From the NCBI GenBank assembly GCA_024743315.1, contig JANSWU010000004.1, forward strand, positions 62,001-126,000: a DNA stretch of 64,000 nucleotides. Reading direction: 5' to 3'. Each line of letters begins with the position of its first letter. Position 1 is the first letter of the stretch. Positions 18,480 through 28,076 of this stretch are shown here, in pieces. The translations under genes were made by a program, and so were the position numbers. The stretch comes from Hyphomonadaceae bacterium (lineage in GTDB: Bacteria; Pseudomonadota; Alphaproteobacteria; Caulobacterales; Hyphomonadaceae). A model generated the notes under the pieces. That model did not search any database. It saw nothing but the letters and a program-made list of their open reading frames with translations, and was not told the DNA's origin.

Positions 18480-21176
18480 TCAGGTTTCCGTCGTGAGCGA
18501 ACCGATTTTTTCCGCGAAAAGTGCAGTCACCGTCGCGCAAACCTCTTCAAGTCGGGCTGACAGCTGTTCAAAGCCATCGCATCCGGTTGCCCGACACAAT
18601 CGGTCTTTGAGGGCATTCGACAACTCTGTTTGATTTGCGGTTTCCTCGTGCGCCATGCGTTGGACCTGTTGCAAAGCCTGAAGGAATTCAAAGGCTGCGC
18701 GAAAAGATTCGACCAAGTCCCGAGACCAAACCTGTGTGTCTCGTAATTGTTGATGCGCATCTGGAAGGTGCGGCGCGAGCTTTTGATAAACCGAGGAGGT
18801 CAGAAGCGCGTGTTGGGTGATGAATTCAAGATCGATCAATCCGCCTCGGCGCATTTTCAGATCCCAAGGTCCACTCGGCGGTTTCTCCCGCAATAGGCGC
18901 GCGCGCATGTCCAATATGTCCGTCGTGCGCGCGGTTGCGTCGCCGGAATTGATGTTTTGCTCGGCAATCGCTTTGATGCTCTCGCCGAGCGCTGCATCCC
19001 CCGCGATCGGCCGCAACCGGGTCAGCGCCATATGCTCCCACGTCCAGGCGCTGTTCTGGTGGTAGGCTTCAAAAGAGGACAGCGACGTCGCAACAGGACC
19101 CGCGCGTCCAGACGGACGCAGTCGCATATCCGTTTCGTAGAGCCGCCCCTCCGCCGTCTCCGCAGACAGTGCAGCAATCAAGCGCTGGGTGAATTTCGTG
19201 AACCAGGTCTGCGCGCCTTCCGCGCCGGGCGCATCATAGACCAGGATGATGTCGAGATCTGACTCTGCGGTCATCTCACGGCCACCAAGCTTACCCAAAC
19301 CTACAACATTCCAAGTGCCTGGTGCTGGACCGAACCGGCGCTCTGTTTCTTTGGCCGCGGTGTCCGCCATTAGCTGTACGCAGACATCGGCCAGTTGGGT
19401 CCACTCTTCAGCGGCATCCTTGGCCGCCAATTGTCCGTGCAGAAGCTGGTGCCCGATCAGGAAGGCCTGTTCACCGTGCCAGCGCCGAACGAGATCGAGC
19501 ATAGTTTCAAAGTCCGCGTCCTCTGGGAGATCAGGCGCGGCCCGACGGCCGACCGATGAGACCAGCAATTCGAGCAAAGCGGGACGGCGCGCCAGCGTGT
19601 CAGCAAGCCGAGGTGCGATCGCAAGGGTGGTGACGAGGTCGTCGGTCAGGCGTTCTTCGGCCACCAGCATGGACAAGAGTTGAACGCCGGATTTCAACCC
19701 CTCGAAGAACCGACCGAATTGGCGGAACGCTTCGTCAGCCTCGCCGGTACGCCCCATCGCTGCGAGCAGGTCTGGCAGGAAGGCGGTCAATAATTCGCGC
19801 CCGCGCGTGGTGCGGGTTGCGGGCGTGCGACCGCGGTGCCATTGGCGGATGCGATCAATGATTTGGCTCGGTGTCGAAAAGCCCAGCTCGGCCAGTGTCT
19901 TTACGGTTTCCGGATCGTCATCGACGCCGGTAAAAACCAGGTTTCCTTCCACGGCCTGATCGCGCTTTCGCGTTTCGTCGGCAAACAGATCGCGATAATG
20001 GCCGTGAACACATTTCCGAACAGCGATCATGTCCGCATCGAAGCGGTCGAGCTCTGAATAGCCGCACAAGGCGGCAACGCCCGCTCGCTTGGTCTCGAAC
20101 CCCGGCAATGAATGAGTTTGCGCATCATCAATCATCTGGATCCTGTGCTCAACCATGCGCAAGGTTTCATAGGCATGCCGCAGCTCACTGGCCGTATCTG
20201 TCGAGACACTGCCCATCACGACCAAGGCGTCGAGGCCTTCCAGCGTCCCACGCACCCGCAAATCGGGGTGCCGTCCCCCCAGAATAATCTGTTGGGTCTG
20301 GACAAAGAATTCGATCTCACGAATGCCGCCTGGCCCGAGTTTCAAATCCGCCGCCACATCGTGCAATGATTTGTCACCGGCCTTGGCGTTGATCATATTC
20401 TTGATCGCATGAACGTCGGCAATCGCCCAATAGTCTAGATGTCGTCGCCAAACAAAAGGCTGCATGGCTGACAGGAACCGGCGACCGGTTTCGGCATCCC
20501 CTGCAGCAGCGCGACCTTTGATCCAGACCATCCGCTCCCAGTTCTGGCCGACACTCTCATAATAGAGTTGCGCTCTGCGCGTGGAGACCGCGACCGGGGT
20601 TGAACTGGGGTCCGGCCTTAGCCGCAAGTCGGTGCGAAAGACATAGCCTTCAGGCGTGCGGTCCTGCAGCAAGCGGGTCATGCTCTGGATCACGCGTGCG
20701 GCCGCATCTGTGGGGTCGTAATCGCCGCCTTGAAACTGGTCAGGATCAAAAAAAGCAGCAATGTCGATATCGCTGGAATAGTTGAGCTCAAACGCGCCCA
20801 TCTTCCCAAGTGCAAATACCACCAGCCCATCAGAAGAAAGGTCGCGATCTCGCAGAGCGCTCTGAAGCGCGGCTTCGACTGCGGCGTCGGCAAAATCGGT
20901 AATGGCGCGGGTTGTCTCCGTCAGGCTGTGTTGCCCGCTCAAGTCCGCTGCCGCGATGGCGAGGTGTGCCAGCTTTTTGGCCCGGCGCAGCGATGGCCCG
21001 GGATCTGCGTCGCCTGCGGTGACGGCCGAGCAGATTGAAAAAGCCTCTGCCAGCACAATTGCCGGATCCGCCAGATCGACGTCGATCTCGGCCAGTTTGG
21101 CCAAATACGGAGCGTATTCTGCGGCACGGGCCATCGCCTCGACCGGTTGGTCCGAGAGAGCGTGCAGACTCAGCAC
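18480..21176 (-). CDS. glnE: bifunctional glutamine synthetase adenylyltransferase/adenylyl-removing enzyme
   Basis: GlnE adds or removes AMP on glutamine synthetase in response to PII, setting nitrogen assimilation. The 898-residue protein has two nucleotidyltransferase domains: the N-terminal one with ALGKMGAFELNYSSDIDIAAFF (about 122-144) and the C-terminal one with GLGKLGGREMTAESDLDIILVYD (about 630-652), each with the GS..D.D metal-binding pattern, plus helical regions between and after (MRRGGLIDLEFITQHALL). It is slightly shorter than the usual 930-990 residues, mainly at the N-terminus. The GTG start follows a TGA in frame immediately upstream and AAGGGG, so it cannot be extended. It is 10 bases after the histidine kinase stop, so it belongs to the DegP operon. 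Confidence 0.95.
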   Translation of the reverse strand: MLSLHALSDQPVEAMARAAEYAPYLAKLAEIDVDLADPAIVLAEAFSICSAVTAGDADPGPSLRRAKKLAHLAIAAADLSGQHSLTETTRAITDFADAAVEAALQSALRDRDLSSDGLVVFALGKMGAFELNYSSDIDIAAFFDPDQFQGGDYDPTDAAARVIQSMTRLLQDRTPEGYVFRTDLRLRPDPSSTPVAVSTRRAQLYYESVGQNWERMVWIKGRAAAGDAETGRRFLSAMQPFVWRRHLDYWAIADVHAIKNMINAKAGDKSLHDVAADLKLGPGGIREIEFFVQTQQIILGGRHPDLRVRGTLEGLDALVVMGSVSTDTASELRHAYETLRMVEHRIQMIDDAQTHSLPGFETKRAGVAALCGYSELDRFDADMIAVRKCVHGHYRDLFADETRKRDQAVEGNLVFTGVDDDPETVKTLAELGFSTPSQIIDRIRQWHRGRTPATRTTRGRELLTAFLPDLLAAMGRTGEADEAFRQFGRFFEGLKSGVQLLSMLVAEERLTDDLVTTLAIAPRLADTLARRPALLELLVSSVGRRAAPDLPEDADFETMLDLVRRWHGEQAFLIGHQLLHGQLAAKDAAEEWTQLADVCVQLMADTAAKETERRFGPAPGTWNVVGLGKLGGREMTAESDLDIILVYDAPGAEGAQTWFTKFTQRLIAALSAETAEGRLYETDMRLRPSGRAGPVATSLSSFEAYHQNSAWTWEHMALTRLRPIAGDAALGESIKAIAEQNINSGDATARTTDILDMRARLLREKPPSGPWDLKMRRGGLIDLEFITQHALLTSSVYQKLAPHLPDAHQQLRDTQVWSRDLVESFRAAFEFLQALQQVQRMAHEETANQTELSNALKDRLCRATGCDGFEQLSARLEEVCATVTALFAEKIGSLTTET

Positions 21177-21186
21177 ATGTCACCCC

Positions 21187-22581
21187 TTAAGCTTTTGCTG
21201 GCAAGATCAAGGTCGCTCTTAAACCGATTTCATTGTTTCCGCGAGCCAGCTCGAAAGTCCCGGCATGCAGTTCGGCGACCGCATCCACCAGCGCCAGTCC
21301 AAGCCCGGATCCTGGAAGTGTGCGTGCATCATCCAATCGGACAAATCTTTCCTTCACGCGCTGCAGGTCGGTTTCAGGGATGCCGGGACCTGTGTCCTCC
21401 ACCGATATATCGACCACGCCATCATGGCGCTTGGCAGAAAATCGGATTGCCTGACCCGATGGCGTGTATTTGACGGCATTATCAAGCAGGTTGGACACCG
21501 CTTGTGCCAATAGGGTTCGATCCCCGGCCAGTTCGAGCCGACGATCGATATCGGCGGTAAAGCTAATCCCTTCATCCTCGCAGGCCGGTTCGAACAATTC
21601 AGCCATTTCCTCGCAGAGTTCGGTCAGATCGAGATCCACCAATTTACCTTCAGCCCCTGCATTCACACGAGACAGCCGGAGAATGGCATTGAACGTGGCG
21701 AGGACGCGATCGACCTCTTCCACGGTCTCGCCAAGCGTCTCGCGCGCAGATAGCTCATCAATCGGTCCCCTAAGGCGAGCTTCGAGCTGATTGCGCAAGC
21801 GAGACAAAGGAGAGCGCAGATCATGGGCAATCGAGTCGCCGGCATGCCGGGTCGCGGCCATCAAGGTTTCAAGCTTTTCGAGCATCGCATTCAGTTGCTC
21901 AGCAAGGCGGTCGAACTCATCTCCTGAAGCCCCGACGGGCGCCCGCAAAGACAGGTCGCCTGACATCACCCCCTCGGCTGTCTTGGTCAGGCTTTCAGCC
22001 CTCGAAGCGGCATAGCGGGCACTGAAAAATCCGCCGAGCAAAGCCAGCAGAAAGCCGATCGGTGCGGCGGTTGCCACAGCCCTGGTGATCCTGTTCACTT
22101 GCCGGATCCGCTCATCCATCTTGATACCAACCAGGAGCGTACTGCCATCCCCCAATCGAACGATGCGCGCCTCAATTGGCGTGATGGTCGCGCCTCCGCC
22201 AGGGCCCGGTCGCTCAATTTCAAACGTCACGATGCGAGGGACACCAACTTCGTCTCCCGGCGGCGCTGGCATTCGCGGCATGTCGCCGACAATGATGCGG
22301 CCATTAGGGTCTTCAAACTGATAGGTAAAATCGCGCAGATCGACGAGGACCCGCTCCAACAAGGACTGTTCCAGCCGGGTCGGACCGCCAGCCTGCCAGG
22401 CCACGGCCAGGGTCCGGAACTCCGCCTCCAGGCGCGCTTTGGCTTCGGACCGCATGGTCCCGACCGTTGCCTGAAACAAATAGGCCAGCAGCCCCGCCGA
22501 AAACAGCGCGAAGAGGATGGAGTAAACTAGCGCGAGCCGGAACGTTGTCGTCCGGACAAACGCGAAGGGGCCTGATTTCAT
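21187..22581 (-). CDS. sensor histidine kinase
   Basis: A 464-residue membrane kinase: TM1 near residues 14-34 (LALVYSILFALFSAGLLAYLF), a periplasmic region of about 130 residues, TM2 near 170-190, a HAMP linker, a HisKA domain with phospho-acceptor His in AGDSIAHDLRSPLSRLR (near residue 255) and a C-terminal ATPase domain with DNAVKYTP (N box), DTGPGIP (G1) and GSGLGLAL (G2). It overlaps the response regulator gene by four bases (ATGA) and is followed by glnE. With DegP upstream it probably senses envelope state; the signal is unknown. Confidence 0.93.
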   Translation of the reverse strand: MKSGPFAFVRTTTFRLALVYSILFALFSAGLLAYLFQATVGTMRSEAKARLEAEFRTLAVAWQAGGPTRLEQSLLERVLVDLRDFTYQFEDPNGRIIVGDMPRMPAPPGDEVGVPRIVTFEIERPGPGGGATITPIEARIVRLGDGSTLLVGIKMDERIRQVNRITRAVATAAPIGFLLALLGGFFSARYAASRAESLTKTAEGVMSGDLSLRAPVGASGDEFDRLAEQLNAMLEKLETLMAATRHAGDSIAHDLRSPLSRLRNQLEARLRGPIDELSARETLGETVEEVDRVLATFNAILRLSRVNAGAEGKLVDLDLTELCEEMAELFEPACEDEGISFTADIDRRLELAGDRTLLAQAVSNLLDNAVKYTPSGQAIRFSAKRHDGVVDISVEDTGPGIPETDLQRVKERFVRLDDARTLPGSGLGLALVDAVAELHAGTFELARGNNEIGLRATLILPAKA

Positions 22582-23252
22582 GCCTGCAGGCAGTAGCCTG
22601 CACCACGCACCGTCTGCAAGAGCTGGTGATCGAATTCTTTGTCAATCTTCGCGCGAAGACGCGAAATATGCACATCGATCACATTTGTCTGTGGGTCGAA
22701 ATGATAATTCCAGACTTTTTCCAGCAGCATGGTCCGGGTCACGGTCTGACCCGCATGGCGCATCAGATATTCGAGCAGTTTGAACTCACGCGGCTGAAGA
22801 TCGATCTTGGTCTCGCCACGGGTCACTTTGCGGCCGAGCAGATCCATTTCGAGATCGCCGACTCGCAGCACGGTAACCGGCGGTTCGCCTGAACTTTGCC
22901 GACGCCCAAGCGCTTCGACCCGCGCCACCAATTCTTCTGGTGCGAAGGGTTTGGCGAGATAATCGTCGGCGCCAACTTTCAGCCCTTCGACGCGATTGTC
23001 GACGTCTGAAAGGGCCGAGAGAAACAAGGCTGGCGTCGTGCCGCCGCCATTTCGAAACTCTTCAACCAATTGCAGACCCGGCTTTTCAGGCAGCATGCGA
23101 TCGACCACCAGCGCGTCAAACTGATCCTGACGCGCGCGGCTCAGACCACCAGCGCCGTCATCCACAGTTTCAACGCTGTGTCCTGCTTCAGACAGCACTT
23201 TCTCGATAAATTCAGCGTGCTCACGATCGTCTTCTATGACCAGAACGTGCAT
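22578..23252 (-). CDS. OmpR/PhoB-type response regulator
   Basis: A 224-residue regulator with a receiver domain (acidic pocket ED at 7-9, phospho-acceptor Asp51 in VVDRMLP, Thr/Ser at SALSD and Lys in KPFAPEE) and a winged-helix DNA-binding domain (about 125-222; LLEYLMRHAGQTVTRTMLLE and VDVHISRLRAKID). It is cognate to the overlapping histidine kinase. The degP gene lies 19 bases upstream, consistent with one envelope-stress operon. Confidence 0.95.
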   Translation of the reverse strand: MHVLVIEDDREHAEFIEKVLSEAGHSVETVDDGAGGLSRARQDQFDALVVDRMLPEKPGLQLVEEFRNGGGTTPALFLSALSDVDNRVEGLKVGADDYLAKPFAPEELVARVEALGRRQSSGEPPVTVLRVGDLEMDLLGRKVTRGETKIDLQPREFKLLEYLMRHAGQTVTRTMLLEKVWNYHFDPQTNVIDVHISRLRAKIDKEFDHQLLQTVRGAGYCLQA

Positions 23253-23271
23253 CGACCCTCTCCTTCAAACT

Positions 23272-24762
23272 CTACTCAGTTTCGGTGATGTCGACGGTGA
23301 GGAAGACCGTGCCTCGCTCACTATGGATCGCCATCAACAGGTTTTTGCGCCCAGAGTCGCGGGCACTTTCCAACTCTTGCTCGAGCACATCAATGCTGTC
23401 GAGTTTCTTGTAGTTAACATCCAGGATCGCCATCCCAACCCGAACGCCTTCTTCGTAAAGCGGGCTGTCTTGATCGATGGCGGTCACGACCATGCCTTGC
23501 TCATCAGCCTCGAGGTCAAGGCGATCACGCGACTCCTCATCGAGCGGCTCAAGCGAAACCCCAAGCGGACCATCGCCACCCTCAGGAGAGCTTCCACCTT
23601 CAGACGACAGGCTGCCTGCAGAGGTCAGATTGTCCGGGCGTTCGCCAACTCTCACGTCAATGGTGCGACGCTTGCCTTCGCGATACAGCTCAAACTTATT
23701 GTTTGACCCCGCCAGCAAAGCGCCGACGACACGCGTCGTGATGGTCGCATCATCGACTTCCTGACCGTTAATCTTGACGATAATGTCGCCGCGCTCCAGC
23801 CCAGACTTGTCCGCCGGGCTGCCTTCAGTGACGCGGGTTACAATCGCGCCTTTGGCGTTTTTCAAACCGACCGCATCGGCCATGTCTTCATCAACATTGG
23901 TGATGGTTACACCGAGCCAGCCGCGCGAGACCTTACCCTTTTCAATCAAGGTCGAGGTGACCTGGTCGACCAGTTCTGAGGGAATCGCGAAGCCGAGGCC
24001 AATCGACCCGCCAGTCGTCGACGCAATCCAGGTGTTTACGCCCACGACGCGACCATTCATGTCAAAGGTCGGGCCGCCCGAATTGCCACGGTTGATGGCC
24101 GCGTCAATCTGCAAATAATCGGTATAGGTCTGCGACCGGCGCAGATCGCCCGGCTTACCGAGTGCCGAAACAATGCCAGCCGTGGCCGTACCAGAAAAAC
24201 CAAGCGGGCTACCCACAGCAACGACCCAGTCGCCGCGACGCAATTGTTTCGAGGAGCCAAAATCAACAAATGGATAGGTTCCATTATCTTTGACCTTCAG
24301 CACGGCCAGATCGGTTTCAGGATCCGTACCGACCAGTTCAGCTTCAAGAACTGATCCATTATCCGTGACGATTTCAATCTCGACCGCATTGTCAATCACG
24401 TGATTGTTGGTGACGATATGCCCTTCATCGGTGATGAAGAAACCGGAGCCTTGACCACGACCTTCTCTCGGCTGCGGTTCTTCCTCCGGTGGGGTCAATC
24501 CAAATTGCTCAAGGAAACGCTCACGCTGCGAAAGCTCGCGATCGGTCAGCTGCATTTCGGTGCGAACGCGCACGCCAACGACGGCTGGGCTGACCTGCTC
24601 AATCAGATCCGCGAACGAAACCGGCGCGCCCGCAGGTGCTTCGAGCGTAATCGGGTTGGCGTCGGCGTTTGGAAATTGCGGCCCAAGCAGAACCGCGCCC
24701 ATTGCGCCCGCTCCAACCAAACCTGCAACCAATGCATTTCGGGAAATGCCAAACAATTTCAT
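23272..24762 (-). CDS. degP: DegP/HtrA-type periplasmic serine protease-chaperone
   Basis: A 496-residue Do-family protease that degrades or refolds damaged envelope proteins. It has an N-terminal signal/anchor (ALVAGLVGAGAMGAVLLGP), a trypsin-like domain with catalytic His121 (NNHVID), Asp151 (PETDLAVLKV) and Ser228 (RGNSGGPTFD), and two PDZ domains (about 285-375 and 410-490), the first with SRGWLGVTI and GLERGDIIVKINGQ. The second PDZ is preceded by a Ser/Gly/Glu-rich linker. The chosen start gives the signal sequence directly after GGAAG. In many alphaproteobacteria degP lies between cytochrome c maturation genes and an OmpR pair plus glnE, as it does here. The symbol could equally be another htrA paralogue. 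Confidence 0.92.
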   Translation of the reverse strand: MKLFGISRNALVAGLVGAGAMGAVLLGPQFPNADANPITLEAPAGAPVSFADLIEQVSPAVVGVRVRTEMQLTDRELSQRERFLEQFGLTPPEEEPQPREGRGQGSGFFITDEGHIVTNNHVIDNAVEIEIVTDNGSVLEAELVGTDPETDLAVLKVKDNGTYPFVDFGSSKQLRRGDWVVAVGSPLGFSGTATAGIVSALGKPGDLRRSQTYTDYLQIDAAINRGNSGGPTFDMNGRVVGVNTWIASTTGGSIGLGFAIPSELVDQVTSTLIEKGKVSRGWLGVTITNVDEDMADAVGLKNAKGAIVTRVTEGSPADKSGLERGDIIVKINGQEVDDATITTRVVGALLAGSNNKFELYREGKRRTIDVRVGERPDNLTSAGSLSSEGGSSPEGGDGPLGVSLEPLDEESRDRLDLEADEQGMVVTAIDQDSPLYEEGVRVGMAILDVNYKKLDSIDVLEQELESARDSGRKNLLMAIHSERGTVFLTVDITETE

Positions 24763-24845
24763 CGACTTCCATGCCTCCAAAGATGTGTTGTACCTATCTG
24801 GTACCAAAATTACGAAAGTAACAGCCTAACACTCATTAAAGATCA

Positions 24846-26075
24846 TTAAGCCGGTTTTGTGACCAAGTGTGTTTCAACTTTTGCGCCATGTTCTAGCGTT
24901 CTGTGCACGGGGCAGCGATCCGCGATTTCAAGCAAGCGCGCGCGCTGCGCGTCATCGAGCTCGCCTTCAATATCAATATAACGCGTGAACACGTCGATTC
25001 TGTCGTTCGGACCGCAGTCGACGCAGTCTTCAGCATGGCGCTTTTCATGATCCAATCGCACCGAAACGCGCTGCAGCGGCCACTTCTTGTGATTGGCATA
25101 CATTCGCAGCGTGATCGATGTGCAGGCACCAAGGCCAGCCACAACATAAGCGTAAGGATTGGGTCCGGAGTCTGCGCCGCCGAGGCTTTCAGGCTCGTCG
25201 GCAAAGAAGCGGCGCCCGTTCATCAGGATTTCGTTTTGATAGGGGCCGTTCTCACCGGTTTCAATTACGAGCACCTGATTTTCCTGCTCTTGCGGTGACG
25301 CTTTGGCAGAAGGAACGCGTTGCATGTAACGCGCAGACCAGCCAGAAATCACGTCTGCGACAAAATCGGAATCCGCTTTTCCAGTCAGCAAATGATCGGA
25401 CTTGTCGAGGCTGACAAAACTTTTCGGATGCTTCGCGGCGATAAACAGATCCGTCGCATTGTCGATGCCGACCACTTCGTCCCCCGGTGCGTGTAGGATG
25501 AGCAGCGGTTTGCGGAGCTCCCGTGCAGCATCAATCACTGTGGTTTTGCCAATCTCGTCCAGAAAGGTGCGGCTGAGCACGAATGGACGCCCGCCCAAAT
25601 TGACTTGCGCGCGCCCTTCAGCCTCAATCTCCGCAACGCTGTTCTTGAACTGTGCAACGACATGGCCCGCGTCGGACGGCGCCCCGATCGTTGCGATCGC
25701 CTTGATGTCCGGCAACGCGGTGGCGGCGACAATCGTTGCTGCGCCGCCAAGGGAGTGCCCGATCATCAGACCAGCAGGGCGACCTGTAGCGCTCATCCAC
25801 TCTGCGGCGGCGACCAGGTCTTCAACGTCCGACGAGAAGCCACGCGTCGAAAAGTCCCCTGAGGAGTCTCCGAGACCGGTGAAATCAAATCTGAGAACGC
25901 CAATCCCGCGCTCGGCGAGCCCGCGCGCGATACGGCTCGCCGCGAGGCTTTTCTTGGAACAGGTGAAGCAATGGGCAAAAATCGCCCAGCTCTCTGGAAC
26001 TCCGGCAGGCAGCTCCAAGACGCCAGACAAGGTTTCCCCTGACAGGTTTTTAAACTCAACACGTTGGCTCTGCAT
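24846..26075 (-). CDS. alpha/beta hydrolase fused to OsmC-like domain
   Basis: A 409-residue fusion. The N-terminal part (about 1-255) is an alpha/beta hydrolase with oxyanion region FAHCFTCSKK, nucleophile elbow GHSLGGAA (near 113), and acid/His candidates in HAPGDEVVG and KSDHLL. The C-terminal part (about 265-409) is OsmC-like, with VVAGLGACTSITLRMYANHKKW containing one redox Cys, and EDCVDCGPND and IADRCPVHRTLE containing others. OsmC/Ohr proteins are thiol peroxidases that reduce organic hydroperoxides. Such fusions are recurrent in proteobacteria but their substrate is not settled. The ATG at 26073-26075 follows GGAG and matches the hydrolase N-terminus. Confidence 0.88.
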   Translation of the reverse strand: MQSQRVEFKNLSGETLSGVLELPAGVPESWAIFAHCFTCSKKSLAASRIARGLAERGIGVLRFDFTGLGDSSGDFSTRGFSSDVEDLVAAAEWMSATGRPAGLMIGHSLGGAATIVAATALPDIKAIATIGAPSDAGHVVAQFKNSVAEIEAEGRAQVNLGGRPFVLSRTFLDEIGKTTVIDAARELRKPLLILHAPGDEVVGIDNATDLFIAAKHPKSFVSLDKSDHLLTGKADSDFVADVISGWSARYMQRVPSAKASPQEQENQVLVIETGENGPYQNEILMNGRRFFADEPESLGGADSGPNPYAYVVAGLGACTSITLRMYANHKKWPLQRVSVRLDHEKRHAEDCVDCGPNDRIDVFTRYIDIEGELDDAQRARLLEIADRCPVHRTLEHGAKVETHLVTKPA

Positions 26076-26158
26076 CGCAAACGCTCCATCAACTTGGCAG
26101 GTAGATAGGGCGCAAAGCTGAATTTCGCCACTCAAGCCAGGTTCGCGATTTCGTGAGG

Positions 26159-26602
26159 TTAAGACGCCGTCTCGTAAGGGGTGAGGCCTTCAAGCTCGCG
26201 CGGCGTGTAGTTTTCGTCATGCTTGGCGAGAATTTCCTCAGCGACAAACACGGTGGAGCCGTCTACGAATCGTCCGGTTGCAACAACGCCTTCGCCCTCC
26301 CGAAACAGGTCTGGCACCAGGCCTGTATAGGAAACCCGAACGGTCTCTCCGGAACCGTCCCCGATGGTAAAGAGCATTTCCGCTCCCTCACCGTTCTCCC
26401 GTGAGCCCAGCACCACAAACCCACCAATCCGGACGCGTTGCCCAACTTCCGGCATGCCACGTTCGACCAGCAGCTCCGGTGTATAGAAAAGATCCGCGTG
26501 CTGGCGCAGCGCAGTTGATGCTAAGGCCACGGCGGCAACCACCAAGATGGCGGCGACGCCAACAGCGTAAAGTCGTTTGGTTCGAGCTCTCATGCCACTC
26601 AT
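26159..26602 (-). CDS. ccmE: cytochrome c maturation haem chaperone CcmE
   Basis: CcmE receives haem from CcmCD in the periplasm and passes it to the CcmFH lyase for attachment to apocytochromes c. The 147-residue protein has an N-terminal membrane anchor (about 10-30), an OB-fold domain (VRIGGFVVLGS, LFTIGDG, VSYTGLVPDLFREGEGVVATG) and the covalent haem ligand His128 in AKHDENYTP, with the associated Tyr132. ATG 26600-26602 was chosen (AGAGG upstream); GTG 26614 or ATG 26593 are alternatives. It normally sits with ccmI, ccmF and ccmH between FeuPQ-like regulators and degP; here those three are absent and only ccmE remains, with the hydrolase-OsmC gene in the gap. Confidence 0.93.
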   Translation of the reverse strand: MSGMRARTKRLYAVGVAAILVVAAVALASTALRQHADLFYTPELLVERGMPEVGQRVRIGGFVVLGSRENGEGAEMLFTIGDGSGETVRVSYTGLVPDLFREGEGVVATGRFVDGSTVFVAEEILAKHDENYTPRELEGLTPYETAS

Positions 26603-26641
26603 ATATTTCGCCACCTCTGCTTTTGCCCTGCGGCAGTTTGA

Positions 26642-28051
26642 TCACGCTCTGCGCAGTCGCACCGACGCTCGCAATCCGCCCATGGGACTTTCCTTTAGTG
26701 TGAGATTGCCACCATTCATATCCGCAATATCCGCTACGATGGAAAGGCCAAGCCCGGTTCCCGGAGCAGTTTCGTCAATCCGAACGCCACGTTTGACGGC
26801 TTGTTCGCGCTCTTCAGGTGACAGCCCAGGACCGTCATCATCGATCCGGATCACAACCATGCCGTCGCCATCCTGCTCTGCGGATAATACGACCGTTGTC
26901 TTTGTCCATTTACATGCATTGTCGAGCAAATTGCCGAGGATTTCTTCGAGATCCTGGCGCTCGGTACGGACAAAAATGTCTGCAGGAATTTCGACTGAGA
27001 CTGTTTTATCTTCCGCAGCAAACAGCTTGTTCATGACGCGGGCAATCCCATCAGCGGCTTCCAGGACCTGAGTTCGAGCACCGAGCGCTTCTGCGCGCGC
27101 CGCAGCTTGCGCCCGCCTGAGATAATGATCGACGTTCGACCGCATCGATTCAGATTGCCGGCGCACGACTTCGTCCAGTTGCGTGTCACCTGTCGCCTCA
27201 TTGCGAAGAACGGCCAGCGGTGTTTTTAGGGCGTGTGCCAAGTTGCCAACGTGCGTGCGGGCCCGCGAAACGACCGCGCGATTGTGCTCAAGAAGCTTGT
27301 TTAGTTCCTCGCTCAAAGGGGTCACCTCGGCCGGGTAATCGCCCGACAATGCCGCCTGTCGCCCTTCCCGAATCTCCGTCAGGTCGGATTGGACCCGATC
27401 GAGAGGTCGCAGCGCATATCGAAGCCCGAGCGCCATCGCCAACAAAGTACCGCCGGCAAGCGCAAGCATGGCCACCAACAGAATCGTTCGCAATCGATCC
27501 ACGCCGGCCATGGACAGAGTTCGATCAGAAATCGCGACCAAAAGAACCGGGTTTTCGCGCTCCGGAAAACTTGTCGCCTGGATCGTGTAGCGCGCTGGCT
27601 CTTCTGCGGGGCCCGCGGCATTTTCGCTGATAAACTGTCCGGGATTATCTAAAGCCTGACGGATGGTACCCGCTGGCAGGACAAGCGTCTCATCAAACAC
27701 GGATCGGGACGTTATATCAGCGACCGGATCACCATTTTCGTCGACGGCGACTATCATCCAGTATTTTCCGGAGAGCGGAACGGTGAATCGAGGATCAGTC
27801 GGATGGCGCTCTTCTATGTCCTCTATCCGGCCGGTTCCGTCATCAAGCGGCCGAATGGCGCGCGCAAGTGTGCGGATCGTGTCAGCGTGCTCATCATCGA
27901 GCAAATTCAGCGTTTCAGCCCGATAAACCGCAGTCATTGTCAGCACGCCGCCAACGACCAGTAGGATGCTCCACAAAAGGGCGCCGAGCAGCAAGCGGCG
28001 CGCTAGCGAAAGACGCTGAAAACGGTTTTTGGGGGCGTCGGCGGAATCCAT
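26642..28051 (-). CDS. sensor histidine kinase, FeuQ/PhoQ-like
   Basis: A 469-residue kinase with TM1 (about 19-42, LLLGALLWSILLVVGGVLTM), a periplasmic domain of about 145 residues, TM2 (about 190-210, TILLVAMLALAGGTLLAMALG), a HAMP region, H box THVGNLAHALKTPLAVLRNEA with the phospho-acceptor His, N box LLDNACKW, and G boxes DDGPGLSPE and GTGLGLSI. It lies 25 bases downstream of its response regulator. In rhizobia the pair next to the ccm/degP cluster is FeuPQ; that naming is by synteny and not certain. Confidence 0.92.
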   Translation of the reverse strand: MDSADAPKNRFQRLSLARRLLLGALLWSILLVVGGVLTMTAVYRAETLNLLDDEHADTIRTLARAIRPLDDGTGRIEDIEERHPTDPRFTVPLSGKYWMIVAVDENGDPVADITSRSVFDETLVLPAGTIRQALDNPGQFISENAAGPAEEPARYTIQATSFPERENPVLLVAISDRTLSMAGVDRLRTILLVAMLALAGGTLLAMALGLRYALRPLDRVQSDLTEIREGRQAALSGDYPAEVTPLSEELNKLLEHNRAVVSRARTHVGNLAHALKTPLAVLRNEATGDTQLDEVVRRQSESMRSNVDHYLRRAQAAARAEALGARTQVLEAADGIARVMNKLFAAEDKTVSVEIPADIFVRTERQDLEEILGNLLDNACKWTKTTVVLSAEQDGDGMVVIRIDDDGPGLSPEEREQAVKRGVRIDETAPGTGLGLSIVADIADMNGGNLTLKESPMGGLRASVRLRRA

Positions 28052-28076
28052 ACAACCCGACTAGCCTGATCCTGGT

